From the NCBI GenBank assembly GCA_023935145.1, contig CM043703.1, positions 24,749,727 to 24,813,726 of the forward strand: a DNA stretch of 64,000 nt. Reading direction: 5' to 3'. Positions within the stretch are counted from its first letter, which is position 1. Every line of letters begins with the position of its first letter. Under the pieces are notes generated by a model. That model was not told the DNA's origin and ran no database searches. It worked only from the letters and a program-made list of their open reading frames with translations. A program made the translations under genes and the position numbers. Origin of the DNA: Bretschneidera sinensis. Taxonomy: Eukaryota; Streptophyta; Magnoliopsida; Brassicales; Akaniaceae. Below, piece by piece: positions 43,431 through 54,760 of this stretch.

Positions 43431-44969
43431 GTATGTACTTTATGTTCTCAATTTGATCACACTACTGAGACCTACCATTTGTATTCATCTACAGATCCCG
43501 AGCAAGCAGACTATGTGGGACCAAACAGTGCATATGCAAATACATACAACCCTGGATGGCAGAACCACCCCAACCTATCATGGAACAACAATCAAAATGC
43601 CTTGAACATTCAAGGACAACAAAAGAACTTCCACCAAGCAGCCCAGCCAGTTCAAGAGTCAAAGAAGAGTGACCTAGAGAGTATGATGAGGCAATTGATA
43701 ACATCACAAGATCAGTTTATGACTTAGCAAAGACAAACCACTGCAACACATGAGCAAGAAATTCAAAGGTTAGAAGTACAAATGGGGCAATTGGCTAAAG
43801 AGATAAGTGAAAGAAAGCAAGGTGAACACCCTGCACAAACACTACCAAATCCAAGAGGACATCAGCAGCTGAAAGCCGTTACAACCCTCCAAAATGGTAA
43901 GATCATAGGAGTTAATGAACCAGCTCAAGCATCTCCAGCTAAGCCATCCACATCCAAGGTAAGTAAAGTAGAGGAGTGGAATGCATCACCCTTCCCTCAA
44001 AGGTTAGTAACACCAAAGAAAGATAAATTGCTTGATATTTTTGAAACTTTGAGAAAAGTAGAAATTAATATTCCCTTATTAGATGCAATTAAACAAATTC
44101 CTACTTATCCTAAATTTTTAAAAGATTGTTGCACTAATAAAAGAAAGTTTCAGGAACATGAAATAGTGGCTCTAACTGAAGAGGTAAGTGCGGTATTGTT
44201 AAGAAAACTACCACCAAAACTAAAAGATCTGGGTAGTTTTACTATTCCCTGTAGGATAGGTGATCAGTTGTTTGAGCGACCATTACTAGATTTAGGAGCA
44301 AGTGTCAATTTGCTGCCATACACAGTAATTGAAGAGCTAGGTTTGGGGGAGCTTCAACCAACCTCCATCACTTTACAATTGGCATATAGAAGTATCAAAG
44401 GACCTAAAGGTATACTTGAAGATGTCCTGGTAAAGGTAGGTGAGTTTATTTTTCCTGCTGACTTTATTGTATTAGATAAAGAAGAGTGCCTTATGCCATT
44501 ACCTCTGACCATCATCTTAGGAAGACTCTTTATGAGAATTGCTGATACAATAATTAATGTGAAAAAGGGTATTGTAAGTATGACGGTAAATGGAGAGACA
44601 ATAGAATTTAAGATATTTGATGCAATGAAATTACCCTAAGATGATAATGATGATGAATGTTTTAATGAATGTATGATGCAAAGTGCTGTCAAGCAAGTTT
44701 TTCAGGTCCATCACATTGATCCATTGGAGGCCGCACTCACCCATAGCTTCAAAAGATCGGATATTGAGCCTGTATTAGAAACTGTCCCTGATGACATATT
44801 TGAAGCTATGCACCTCCCTGAAGTCTATCCTATGCATCCAAGACCGGGTGATAAAGAGAAATCACAATTGAATAAACTGAAAAGATTGAGTCATGATGAA
44901 TGTGCAACACCACCAAGAGCACTTGAGCCACATGCAGTGGACTTTAAGTACTCCTTGCCAAAAGACTAA
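43431..44969 (+). pseudogene. gag: Gag C-terminal half and aspartic protease of element J
   Basis: VCTLCSQFDHTTETYHLYSS (Cys/His zinc region; the expected second-half Cys is Tyr) and YNPGWQNHPNLSWNN (about 43545-43590). A TAG at 43726 interrupts. The next frame, 43782-44639, is 285 codons long: MGQLAKEISERKQ, LLDIFETLRKVEINIPLLDA, then the RVP_2-type protease with LRKLPPKLKDLGSFTIPCRI, LLDLGASVNLLPYTV (about 44284-44328) and IILGRLFMRIADTIINVK. A TAA at 44637 (Gln position in I) separates a 98-codon end that finishes FKYSLPKD. It is the best preserved protease in the window and lacks only these stops relative to I. Confidence 0.85.
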
Positions 44970-46325
44970 AGTTGAGAGGATACCACGTCTGGCTGAAGAC
45001 GTTAAACTTAGCGCTAATGGGAGGCACCCCAAAGCATATCCTTTTTCATAGTTTATTTTGTTTGACTATTAGTAGTTCCTAGTTTGCTTTTCTGTTGTTG
45101 TTTATTACTTGTTTTCCATTTTATGTTTGTTTTTTTTCTTTCTTTTTCAAAACAGTGTGAGTGCATCCCGTTGAAGTTTGGGGGCGTGCTACGAGCAATG
45201 CCAGCCATTAGTTCTCCATCTCCCAGGTCAGCTCCTTCCATGCTATTCACACATTGAGGACAATGTGCAATTTAAGTTTGGGGGTATGGGGACACATTCA
45301 CACACTCACTATGTCCCATTTTTTTGTTTTTGTGTGTTGTTGTTATCATAGATAAATGCATGTTCATACTGTTCTAAATTTTTTTTTGTGATCTAAGCAA
45401 AGAATATGATTTGACTTCATAAGTGAGCTTAACACCTTGAACATATAAGCCAATAATTAAGTTTTGAATCTAGATCACTTTCTTTTAGGCATTTAAGGAT
45501 TCACAAGTTTGGCCTGAATAATCACAAGCACATTAGCACATAATTGTGTGAGGTATGACATGTAATTTTGATTTGTATGTTTCTTTTGCTCGACAGTGAA
45601 CCAAATGGCCTATTAGACTAACATCGTGGCATAAGAAAATAGAAACAAAGTGTTAGTACTCAAAAAGAAAAGAAATGCTCCTAATGATCAATAAAAAGAA
45701 CTTTTCACTGAGTAACTGGCCCTCTTACCTCAGTAAGTAGTGAGTGTCACGTCAAAAGGTGGAAATTCTGATTGGTAGCGTTGAGACCAGTTAGTTTCGT
45801 AGCCTTTTTGACTCGAGTTAGAAAGTCCTTAGGGGTGTCTCTACACCTAATGCCCTAAAACCATCTGGTTTGGGAGTCAATGGCTAATCGCTCATTACAT
45901 GAGTTAAATAGAAAGCTTAAGGGAACTAACTTGACAAAAATATTGCAAACAAAAGAAAAGAAGAATTATGCCATCTTTGTTGATTCTAATAGGAAATTTG
46001 GCGAATCTTGAGACATCGAAACATACATGTTATAATTATTTGGAAACCTAATCTTTTATGTGCTAGTTCACCACACATCAAAGTCGAACTTGTGATGTAT
46101 TAAATTGCCTCATGAAAGTGATTTGCGTTCAAAACTCTTACTCATTGCAAAAATATGTTTGTATCTGTTAAGCTTGCTCATGAATGCACATCATAGTTTT
46201 GTGTTAAGACTTAAACTTTTTTTTTTTGGACACTATGAACATTGGATCTATCTGTGTATTTGTATTTTTCATTTTAGTTTTATTTAGTATCGCTAAGGGA
46301 CTAGCAATATGTAAGTTTGGGGGTG
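44970..46325 (+). other. Non-coding 3' tail of element J
   Basis: Post-stop block 44988-45046 (TCTGGCTGAAGACGTTAAAC, GGGAGGCACCCCAAAGC), TTTGGGGGCGTGCTACGAGC (45177-45196), hairpin CACATTG-AGGA-CAATGTG (45250-45267) with TTTGGGGG after it, one hairpin unit (45683-45769), hairpin TTAGGGGTGTCTCTACACC (45829-45850), then AAACCA-TC-TGGTTT (45859-45872). The polypurine tract GTAAGTTTGGGGGTG (46311-46325) abuts the 3' LTR. Confidence 0.82.
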
Positions 46326-47666
46326 TGATAGGTGCTTAAATATTCATATTTAAGCCCCCTTATTTACATTTATTAGGTCCTTAGTTACGTTAATTTAGTT
46401 CATTTTACTTCATTTGTGTGTTTCACATGTGTTTTACAGGTCTTGGAGAAAAAGAAGCAGTTTTGGCACTTAAAGGAAGAAGCCTGGAATTCTTGGAACA
46501 ACCCCTGGACAAACTGCGATCAATCGCACCACGCAATGCAATCGAGTGCATATTGCGATCGTGTGCACGCATGAAGGATCAAGCGTAGCATTGCAATCGA
46601 GTGCAAGACGCATGCGATCGAGCGCAATTGTACCGGCGTGAACAGTAAACTACATAACCTTATTTTGGAAAAAAGTGAGTTTTGTAATTTAGGAAAGTTT
46701 AGGAATTCATGAGCCTTTTAGGATTTCTCAAGCCCTATAAATACACCTATAAAGCACACACAACAGAATACCTCTTAGAGATCACTTTTATCTTTTTCTT
46801 AGCTCAGAGTTTTAGGCTTTGGAGAGGATTGACAACCCGTCTCCCTAGTATTCTTTGGGTTTTATATTTTATGCTTAGTTTATATATAATGTTTACTTTA
46901 GACAGCATGTGTAACTAACTTTCTTATAGGGCTCGATTGAAGCCCTAGTTATGCTTTCTCATATATTTATTCATTGATAAATCCTTGCCAATAGCCTTTA
47001 TTATGTTGCTTAACTTGATTAATGCCTGTGCTTATTTAAATTCCTCACATGTATATGTATGGCCAACGTATACATATGGTATGGATTGGTTAGTTAGATC
47101 AATTTGGATGACCGAGTCCTGGGTCTAACATTAGTAACAAAGGATATCCACACCGGATTCTTGGATTAATCAACATGGGAAACCAGGAGTAGATACCATG
47201 CCCTAGACCTCATGTGGTTGTCGATTTCCATAGTACTTATGCTTTCTTAAGGTACAACTCAAGCAGATACCATGCTGAATCCCTTAAGGAAGAAAAGAGT
47301 TAGAGTAGATACCATGCCTAACTCGTTGCTTAGGGAAATCAATAGCTTAAGGAGTAGATACCATGCCCTTAGATTGGCGACCAGTAGGTATACATGATAA
47401 GGCTAGTGCACTGATACATTATACAATTAGGAAAGTATGACTAGTGGTGGATATCAAAGCCCTGTGTCTTTATTATTATTAAATCACACACAACAGTTAT
47501 TTATTTCCTTTTACTTTAAAGAAACTAATTCTAAAACCGAACTTTACCAATCTCTGTGGAGATGATATTGCTTTTGCACACTATACTACACTGTTGACCT
47601 TGTGCACTTGCAAGTAAAACTAGAACGACTATCTGCTTATTAATTTAGGTATATTTTCACTCAACA
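46326..47666 (+). repeat. 3' LTR of element J
   Basis: 1341 bp, TGATAGGTGCTTAAATATTC... to ...CACTCAACA. TATA box TATAAATA at 46736-46743. Upstream a cluster of GCGATC/CAATCGA-type sites (46517-46625), related to the H and I clusters. Confidence 0.88.
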
Positions 47667-48130
47667 GATGCTCATCACGCTCATACTCCAGCACTTCCAA
47701 GTGCCTCTCCCCGCCTCCAAGGCTCAGGATATCTAGCCAAAAGACATCATTAACGTCTCCTCGCTGAAAAATATGGGACATGGTCCACGACAGCCTCATC
47801 TACTCAAAGGCAGAGAAGCACATACGGATTAGGGAGGATGACAGTAGTGATGATGAGGATAAGGACGAGGATGCTACTGCTGCTGCTAATATGGATACGG
47901 ATGCCCGAGCACCTCCTCTGGGTGACTCGAGTGCTGGTCAGGCTGGGCACAACGATCTACTTCAGGCTATCACGAGCCTCTAGCTGACCTTGCAGTCCGG
48001 ATTCCAGATGTTGAGATCCTCCATTGAGCACCTCCGGGATGACTTCGAGCTGCACCGAGAGCGCACCGAGAGTTCTTTAGCTGAGATGAGGGATCTCATT
48101 CGTGACAGCTCAGACTCTCTAACTCATTGA
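47667..48130 (+). pseudogene. C-terminal part of the extra downstream ORF of element B
   Basis: Starts inside the ORF at MLITLILQHFQVPLPASKAQ, matching MLITLILHHFKVLLPASEAQ in A (50575-50634). One TAG (47735) and a frame change near 47775 follow. Then HIRIREDDSSDDEDKDEDAT (acidic), and a C-terminal helix-rich segment ending RDLIRDSSDSLTH before the stop at 48128. The last part is about as long as in A. The first two thirds were lost in the deletion that fused J to B. Confidence 0.72.
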
Positions 48131-48801
48131 GTCTCTTCTCTGTCTTCTTTATGATGTACTTAGTATTTACTTTCTCAGTGTCTTAGCACAAACATATTTT
48201 ATTGTATTTATACTTATGTTTCGGCTCTACGAAGCCTAATTTGTATAGACTGGTGTATCTGTTGATTATTTATGCTTAGACCTATTTTATATACTTGTTT
48301 TACATATGTGTAATATGGTTGCATGCTTTATATCTGCTTAAATTTGGATATATGCTTTGAAACTTTTACTGCTTGTATGAAAATTTTCGGGTATTCCCGG
48401 GAAGGCTTCCTAACTCTAAATGGAGCCAAATTTTCGTACACAAGTTTGTTTATGCATACTCTAGATGACTATGGTAGCTAAGTAGCTTATTTTTTGGTTT
48501 CTGGCTTTCTTTTCTGTTGTTGTCAAAACAGGGGAGAAAAATAAGAAAATATGAAAATCTAATGTAAACTCAACATAATGCATAGATTTAGGGGGAGCAT
48601 TGCTCCAAAGATATTGGAATATGTTTATATATGTTGTCTTGGCTGGTTGATTTGAAAATAAACTGCGTTTACTTGTTTACAAGTTGGTTTTACTTAAAAA
48701 ATAGAGGAAACTCTACCTAATTTTTCTCAAAAACCTAACACTTAGTTTTTCTTAAACTGTTTTCTCTTATTAGTTTTGTCATCATCAAAAAGGGGGAGAT
48801 T
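48131..48801 (+). other. 3' tail and polypurine tract of element B
   Basis: Contains AAAACAGGGGAGAAAAATAA (48527-48546), a possible second purine tract; the hairpin GGAGCA-T-TGCTCC within GGGGGAGCATTGCTCC (48591-48606), also present in A; and AAAAAGGGGGAGATT (48788-48801) adjoining the 3' LTR. Confidence 0.78.
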
Positions 48802-50012
48802 GTTGACCCTCACCCGTATTTTAATGATGACAAAATACAACTCTTATTATATTAACGATGCTATCTAAGTGTATTAAGCAATAAAAACATTCAACTAAGG
48901 ATCAAGGTGCAAGAACTCAACCCGAATCAAACATCAAGTGAAGACAGAAGAACTAGAATAGGTCTATGGTATTAAATCAAGTTGTAAGTCTCACTTGTTC
49001 AGGTAATTAGTTTGTCCAATGGCTCGTTTTGAAAAACTATTTTAACATAACTTTTTAAACAAATATTTTTAAAGTTAAAATCTATTCAACACATGAAAAC
49101 TGGGTTGTTAAAGTAACCCAGTCGACTGGGTACTTATACCAGTCTTCTGGTATAAAGGTCAGTGTGTTCCCATTCGACTGGATGCTTCATACCAGATGAC
49201 TGGTGTTTTGGTCAGAGACTTCCCAGTCGACTGGGTAGTTCTTACCAATCGACTGGTAATCTGGGCAGAAGGTTTCTAGTCGATTGGTAAGTAATACCCA
49301 GTTTACTGGTACCTTCAACAGCCTTAAAAGTGTGATTTTTAAATAGGACTCAGTCGACTAATAGTTCAAAAAATATGACCGTTGGGACGCGAGATTTCAG
49401 CACAACTTGTACCTAAATGGACAAAATCAGTTACAAATGGGCATATTACCTCAAGGCTATATAAACCCACTCTATTAAGCATTTAAAAAGAGAGTTTTAC
49501 ACATTCAAACAAATTTTTACTCATTGATACTCAAAAAGCTTTAAAAAATTGAATGTTGAGCCATTCTTCAAGTTTTACCTAGAAAGAGAGATATTATTCA
49601 GTTGTATAAGCTTTCATTATTGTCTTTCTACTGTTTTCTTTACAGTATTCATTGTAAAGGGATTTGCTTCCGAAAGAAAGGGGTTTTTGCTTCCAAGAGG
49701 AAGGGGTTTGCTTCCAAGAAGAAGGGATTGTAAGGTTTGTGCAACACCTGCGAAGTTGCACGACTAAGTTTCTTAGTGGAGTACTTCATAGAGGTTCCTT
49801 GAAGAGAGTTGACGTAGGGTCGGAACGATTCCGATATTGTCGAACCACTATAAACTGAGTTTGCATCCTCTATTCCTTAATCTCTTTATTTACAACACAT
49901 ATTACTTGTTATATGCTTGTTGTGTTATTTGTTTTAATAAACTTGTGTTTTAATCCGTAAAAGTTTTTAAAACCCAATTCACTCTCCTCTTGGGTTGAAA
50001 CCTCAGTCTACA
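48802..50012 (+). repeat. 3' LTR of copia element B
   Basis: 1211 bp. TATA box TATATAAA at 49458-49465, palindrome array from 49117. Near 49680-49730 it has one more copy of a GCTTCCAAGAGGAAGGG-like unit than the 5' LTR. Confidence 0.93.
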
Positions 50013-50017
50013 TTATT

Positions 50018-50081
50018 TTATTTCCATGTAATATCTATCAAATTACTTTTTTGCCCTTACTCTAAGAACACAGGTATTACA
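50018..50081 (-). repeat. 5' LTR of chromovirus G, terminal 64 bp
   Basis: Continues 41474 after element B and ends GGTATTACA, equal to the right end of the left LTR (GTGTTACA, 22300). Confidence 0.9.
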
Positions 50082-51108
50082 CTAACCCGCTAGTGAACAT
50101 ACACCGTAAATACTACCCTAGATTAATTCACCAGTTTTATGCATACATTGTGAAGCCCAGTCCCCTAGCCCTTAGATTTAAGACTAGTGTGATAGGTGTG
50201 GAATTTGAGGTCAACACTGACCTGTTAGTCAGTTTGCTGAGAATCCCAGTAACAGGGATATCTTGAAGTCTGTATGGATGACCAAACAATTTTGACTATG
50301 AGGAGGGCTGTCAGATTGTTAGGGGAGACCCTAACTATGTCTTTAGACCCACCACTTTACACCAATACAACGACATGCCCCTTGACTCAAAATTATTTAA
50401 CCTCGTAGTCAGCTAGACCATACACTCTAAACTTGGGAGTTGGGGTTACATGTAAAAATAGACATTATACTGATTTGGTGTCTCAAAACTGGATACTATG
50501 TCAATATCTACCCACTGCTGCTGGCCAACATGATAAATGTCGAAGTGCATGACTCGGGTTGTCTCCTATATGGTATGCTCATCACCCTGATATTGCATCA
50601 TTTCAAAGTTCTCCTACCTGCCTCTGAAGCCCAAGACATCGACCCCAAAGACATCATTAATGTCTTTTCACTGAAAAAGATGGGGTGTACGATACAGAAC
50701 GACATGATTCACTCCAAGGCCAGAAAGAATATCCGTATCAGGGATGATGATGACAACGATGAGGATGACGATGTGCCCAATGATGTAGCTCCTCCCACAG
50801 CGATGGACACTGACGAGCTTGCAGCTAGTCCACAACATGTTGGGCATAGTAGCTTGACTTTTGGTTAGGCTGGACATGATGATCTCCTACAGGCCATAGC
50901 AAACCTCCAGATGTCCAAGCAATCCGGATTCCAGAGCTTGAGCTCTTTAGTAGACCAGAGTTTCTTGTTGGTGCAGACAAACATCGATCTTATGCGTCAT
51001 GACATTAGCAACCTACGAGATGATTTTGAGTTACTCTGAGAGCACTCAGAAGACTGTTTGGCTAAGATTCGAGATCTTCTCCATGACAGCTTTGACTCTC
51101 TAACCTGT
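50082..51108 (+). pseudogene. Extra downstream ORF of element A, part 2
   Basis: Resumes after element G with NPLVNIHRKYYPRLIHQFYA, then FEVNTDLLVSLLRIPVTGIS, resembling the middle of the plant-transposon-protein domain carried by SIRE-like elements. Stops at 50265 and 50413 and frame changes near 50420-50560 follow. 50575-50868 reads MLITLILHHFKVLLPASEAQ, then IRIRDDDDNDEDDD (acidic) and HVGHSSLTFG; a TAG at 50866 and a TGA at 51039 interrupt the helix-rich end (SLTC, stop 51106). Its relation to part 1 shows that G inserted into one ORF. Confidence 0.75.
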
Positions 51109-51803
51109 TGAGTCCTTACTCCTTGTTATGTATCTTTCTTTTAGCTCCATATATAGTTTGCAAGAACAGTTCTTTTCATTTTCTTTTTCATACATTCATG
51201 TTATTGCTTGGTATGTATCAAATTTTCCCCGACAACTTCTTTAAGCTCGGTTATGTATGGACCCTTGTATGTGCATGATAACTTTTCTATATCTAGATCA
51301 TCATATGTGTATGATTTACTATTTAGTTATATGGTTGAATGGTTTGAGCACTTATATCTCATCCATAAGTATTACTTGTTTCAAGCTTCTGTGCAAACTT
51401 CTGATTCTTCCCAGGAGGTCTTACCAACTCCAGTTTATGCTCAGCTTTTACACACAAGTTTTTTAAGCCTTATCTTACTACTTATAGTATTTGGATTGCT
51501 TATTTTCCAGTTTTATCCTCCTCTTTCTGTTGTTGTCAAAACGGGGGAGAAAACGAGAAAAATCTGTGTAAATTGATAAAATGCATAGTTTTAAGGGGAG
51601 TATTGCTCTGAACATGTTGAATATGACTAAAACAATCTTGCTTTTACTATCATTTCTTGATTGGATTGTTATTGAATGATTGCAGGTTGGATTTTATCAT
51701 AAAAACAGAGGAAACTTTTCCGTTTTTCCTTAAAAACCCAACACTTGGGTTTTAAAACTGTTTTTCTCTCTATAGGTTTTGTCATCATCAAAAGGGGGGA
51801 GAT
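51109..51803 (+). other. 3' tail and polypurine tract of element A
   Basis: Same order as in B: TTGTTGTCAAAACGGGGGAG (51530-51549), GGGGAGTATTGCTC (51596-51608, decayed hairpin) and AAAGGGGGGAGATT (51790-51803) before the 3' LTR. Confidence 0.78.
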
Positions 51804-52880
51804 TGTTGACCCGTATTTGATTTTAATAATGACAAAATACTACTTAAATTGATTCAAAACGCAAAGATGTACAAATACCAAAAGAAGACAAAGGATCTAG
51901 AATATGATCTAAGGTAATTGATTCACGTTGTAAATCTTTAATTTCAGTTACCTAGCTTAAAGATGGCTCACTTTGCAAAAGGCTTTGACAAAATAATCCG
52001 AAAAATGTTTTTAAGTAAAAAAAACTGTTTTTAAACATAAAAAATGGGTTTTGGGACAACTCAGTCGACTAGGTCTCTGAACTAGTCAACTGGTAAAAGG
52101 GATAGTAAGTTCCTAGTTGACTGGTAACAGGACCCGGTCGACTGGCCCTTGTCCTAAGCCTAAAAGTGAACATTTTCACTTAACCCAGTCGACTGGTACA
52201 AGGACCTAGTTGACTGGTAATTCAAAAATATGATCGTTTGAGACGCGAAAATTGAGCATTTAATGCTCCAAACCTACCAAATCAGTGTCTAACGGCCATA
52301 TAAGACCAAAGCTAGAAAAACCCCCATCAATAAGCATTTAGAAAAACAAGAAAGAACACTCAATTTGATTTATAGGTCATTAATACTCTCAAAGACCTTA
52401 AATATTTTTTTTTATTATGAGCCATTCTTTAAGCTTGTTCTTGAAAGAGAGTAATCTTCATTTTGTAAAGCATTCATTGCTATCTCTCTGCCTTTCTTTT
52501 ACATTTAATACCATTCATTGTAAAGAGAAAGAGTTGGTGTAGCTCTTAGAGTGTTTAGGATTAAGCAGTTCTTTGTAATTTCCTTGTGGAAGAGAGTGCT
52601 TGTAAGGTTTGTGCAACACTCGTGAAGTTACTCGACTACATTTAGTGGATTACTTCAAGGAGGTTCCTTGAAGAGAGTGGACGTAGGGTCGGAGAGATTC
52701 CGATATTGTTGAACCACTATAAACGGAGTTTGCATATTCTCTTCCTTTACTCCTTTAATTTCAAGCATCTTATTTGTTGTGTTTCTTGTTTGATTAAATT
52801 GTCAAAGACTTGTGTATTAATTAACAAAAAGTTTTTAAAACCCAATTCACCCATCTCTTGGGTTTGTACCTCGGTTTACA
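51804..52880 (+). repeat. 3' LTR of copia element A
   Basis: 1077 bp against 1222 bp for the 5' LTR; the missing length lies near the start (one block after AAATTG, 51851) and in the palindrome array (52060-52219). The TATA box is decayed (GCTAGAAAAACC, 52311). Confidence 0.92.
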
Positions 52881-52885
52881 CCTCT

Positions 52886-53331
52886 AATTTATGGAATTTT
52901 TTGGTTGAGTTTTAATATTATTATGTATAGATATCTGTATTTGAAGGGTTTGATTGTACATGAAACTTAATGCCAATTGGCCTATAATTGAACCAAGCAT
53001 TGCTATCTGAGTTTTACAATCTTCAAAATAAAATTGGAAAGGTTTGAACGTCCAGAGAAAAGGAAATTTATTCTTTCTCTTGCTAGAAATATGACCTTCA
53101 TGATGAGGTTGTGGACATGTATATAATATTTTTTTCTCTATTCCAAAATTAATTATGTTAAACATTTTCTCTGATATTTCAATGTTTTATATGCCTCTTG
53201 AAGTGATACAACAAAGAAATGAAGAGATGGGTAAGTACTCAAGCTTCCATTGCATTCTTGGGTTAGTATAAGCCTTTGTACATGATTAGTGAATTCTTTT
53301 TTTTTCTTATTTTGGTGAAGAATTTAGTAAG
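52886..53331. other. Host sequence after element A, no gene seen
   Basis: AT-rich, non-coding. Continuation of the sequence interrupted at 12692. Confidence 0.6.
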
Positions 53332-53443
53332 TAAATAACTGAAACAAAAGTTTGTGCTTGATTGGATAATAGAAAATTAGTGTTTTAATACATAGTATAG
53401 AATATCCAATTGTTAGAGATGCTCCAAATTCACGTTGTAATTT
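53332..53443. repeat. ~112-bp duplication left of the solo LTR
   Basis: Matches 54761-54873 (GATTGGATAATAGAAAATTA, CCAATTGTTAGAGATGCTCC) with few substitutions and one indel in an A-run. Confidence 0.9.
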
Positions 53444-54759
53444 AAATAAATAAGCAAATAACCGCACTCGTTTTACTTGCAAGTGCACAAGGTCTATGGT
53501 AGCATAGTGTGCAAGTGCGAGATCATTTCCATAGGGATTGGTGAATTTCTATATAGAATTAGTTTCTTCAAGTTTAAAAGAGAAATAACAGTTTGAGTGT
53601 GAGTGAATAACAATAATGAGAACATAGGGCTACGATATCCACCACTAATTATACTTTCCCACTAACTAAGGTTGCAATGCTCTAGTCTTATCATGAATAT
53701 CTAATGGTGGCCAACCTAAGGGCTTGGTCCTCACCTTAGGCTATTGATCTCCCTATGCAATGAGTTAGGCATGGTGTATACTCTAACTCTTTTCTCTCTT
53801 AAGGGATTCAGCATGGGTGTATACTGAGTTGTTCCTTAAGAGAGCATGAGGGCTATGGAGATCGGCAACCACACGGGACCTAGGGCTTGGTCCGCACCCG
53901 GTTTCCCATGGTGATTAACCCGGGTATCCGGATAAGATATCCCTTATTACTAATGTCGAACCCAAGACTCGGTCATCCAAATTGATTCGACTAACCTATC
54001 AATGCCACATGCATACGTTGATCAGGCACATACATAAGAGGAATGTAAATATAAACAGGCATTAATCAAGTTAAACATTCTAACAAGGCTATAGCAAAGA
54101 TAATCAATGAATATATATGTGGAAAAGCATAACTAGGGCTTCAATCGAGCCCTATAAGGGTTTAGTTACACATGCTTGTTAATCTAAACATATTCATAAA
54201 ATAAAGGGGAAAGAGTAAACCTGAGAGAAGAGGCGTCAATTCTCTCCCAAAGCTTACAATTCCAAACTAAAAGGTAAAAGAAAGGATGATCTCTTTGTGT
54301 GTTTTACAAGTGTATTTACAGGGGCTGAATAATCCTAGAAGGCTCATGAATTCCTAAACTTTCCTAAAACACAAAACTCTTTTATTTTCAAAACTGGTTC
54401 TGTTGCTTTTATTGTTCACGCCCGTACATGTGCGCTCGATCGCACACGCAGTGTGAGCGATCGCAATTCTGCGCCCGATCTGGCCTGTGTGCGCGATTGC
54501 TACTGCGCTCAATCGCCCGTGCGCGCATGTGCTGTTGCGCTCGATCTCATGCCTGGTGCGCTCGATCGCACTCCAGGCAGCAGCTGCCCCGGATTTCCAG
54601 TTTTCTTCCTTTTAAGCTTCAAAATGCTTCTTTCTTCTCGAAAACCCTATAAAAGCATGTAAAACACAGAAGTGAAGTAGAATAGACTAAATTAACATAA
54701 AATAGGGCTTAACAAATGTAAATGAAGGGGAGTAAATATGAATATTTAAGCACTTATCA
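53444..54759 (-). repeat. Truncated solo LTR of the I/J family
   Basis: Reverse complement begins TGATAAGTGCTTAAATATTC, as in I and J, and follows their order to TTATTTATTT at 53444, where the last ~25 bp present in I (to CACAACA) are missing. It contains many GCGCTCGATCGCA-type sites (54430-54590), the least decayed I/J-type cluster. No internal element sequence. Bordered by a ~112-bp duplication, not by 5 bp. Confidence 0.85.
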
Positions 54760-54760
54760 A

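Larger units (their letters stand above)
43431..47666 (+). mobile_element. Non-autonomous gag-protease element J (same family as I), 5' truncated
   Basis: Carries the C-terminal half of gag, protease, 3' tail and a complete 3' LTR (46326-47666). Its 5' LTR and N-terminal gag are missing, as is all of B between gag and the extra ORF. An insertion of J into B followed by one deletion spanning the J 5' end and B pol explains both. No RT or integrase is present. Confidence 0.85.
41475..50012 (+). mobile_element. Copia element B (SIRE-like), pol replaced by the remains of element J
   Basis: LTRs 41475-42680 and 48802-50012. Perfect target duplication ttatt at 41470-41474 and 50013-50017. Canonical tRNA-Met primer site. 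Gag runs to about 43430, where sequence of element J begins; B resumes at 47667 inside its extra downstream ORF. All of pol is gone. It is inserted in the 5' LTR of G. It belongs to the same broad family as A but its LTRs are clearly a separate subfamily (start TGTTGACCCTCACC). Confidence 0.92.
19993..50081 (-). mobile_element. Ty3/gypsy chromovirus G (Tekay/Del-like), minus strand, with three elements nested inside
   Basis: LTRs at 19993-22300 and 39213-41474 plus 50018-50081 share TGTAACGACCCATCCC at one end and GTGTTACA or GTATTACA at the other. Read on the minus strand: 5' LTR, tRNA-Met-type primer site, gag, RT, RNase H, integrase, chromodomain, polypurine tract, 3' LTR. RT before integrase plus a C-terminal chromodomain identifies a chromovirus. 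It sits inside the extra ORF of element A. The flanking bases are cttat and ctaac, not an exact duplication. H interrupts its RNase H, I its gag, and B its 5' LTR. Protease and the first half of RT are deleted. Confidence 0.9.
12693..52880 (+). mobile_element. Copia element A (SIRE-like), 10.1 kb, split by the 30-kb element G
   Basis: 5' LTR 12693-13914 and 3' LTR 51804-52880 both begin TGTTGACCCGTATTTGATTT and end CCTCGGTTTACA. The 5-bp duplication cctct flanks the element exactly (12688-12692 and 52881-52885), so this is one insertion. Own sequence is 12693-19992 plus 50082-52880. Order inside: tRNA-Met-type primer site, gag, acidic and basic linkers, protease, integrase, reverse transcriptase, RNase H, a palindrome array, an extra downstream ORF and a polypurine tract. 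Domain order integrase before reverse transcriptase marks Ty1/copia. The long LTR, extra ORF and G-rich tail resemble the SIRE/Maximus lineage. All ORFs are broken. Confidence 0.92.

Noticed and set aside
19988..50086. A perfect 5-bp target duplication for element G
   Set aside because: The flanks are cttat and ctaac. They may be a decayed pair, but identity is too low to claim.
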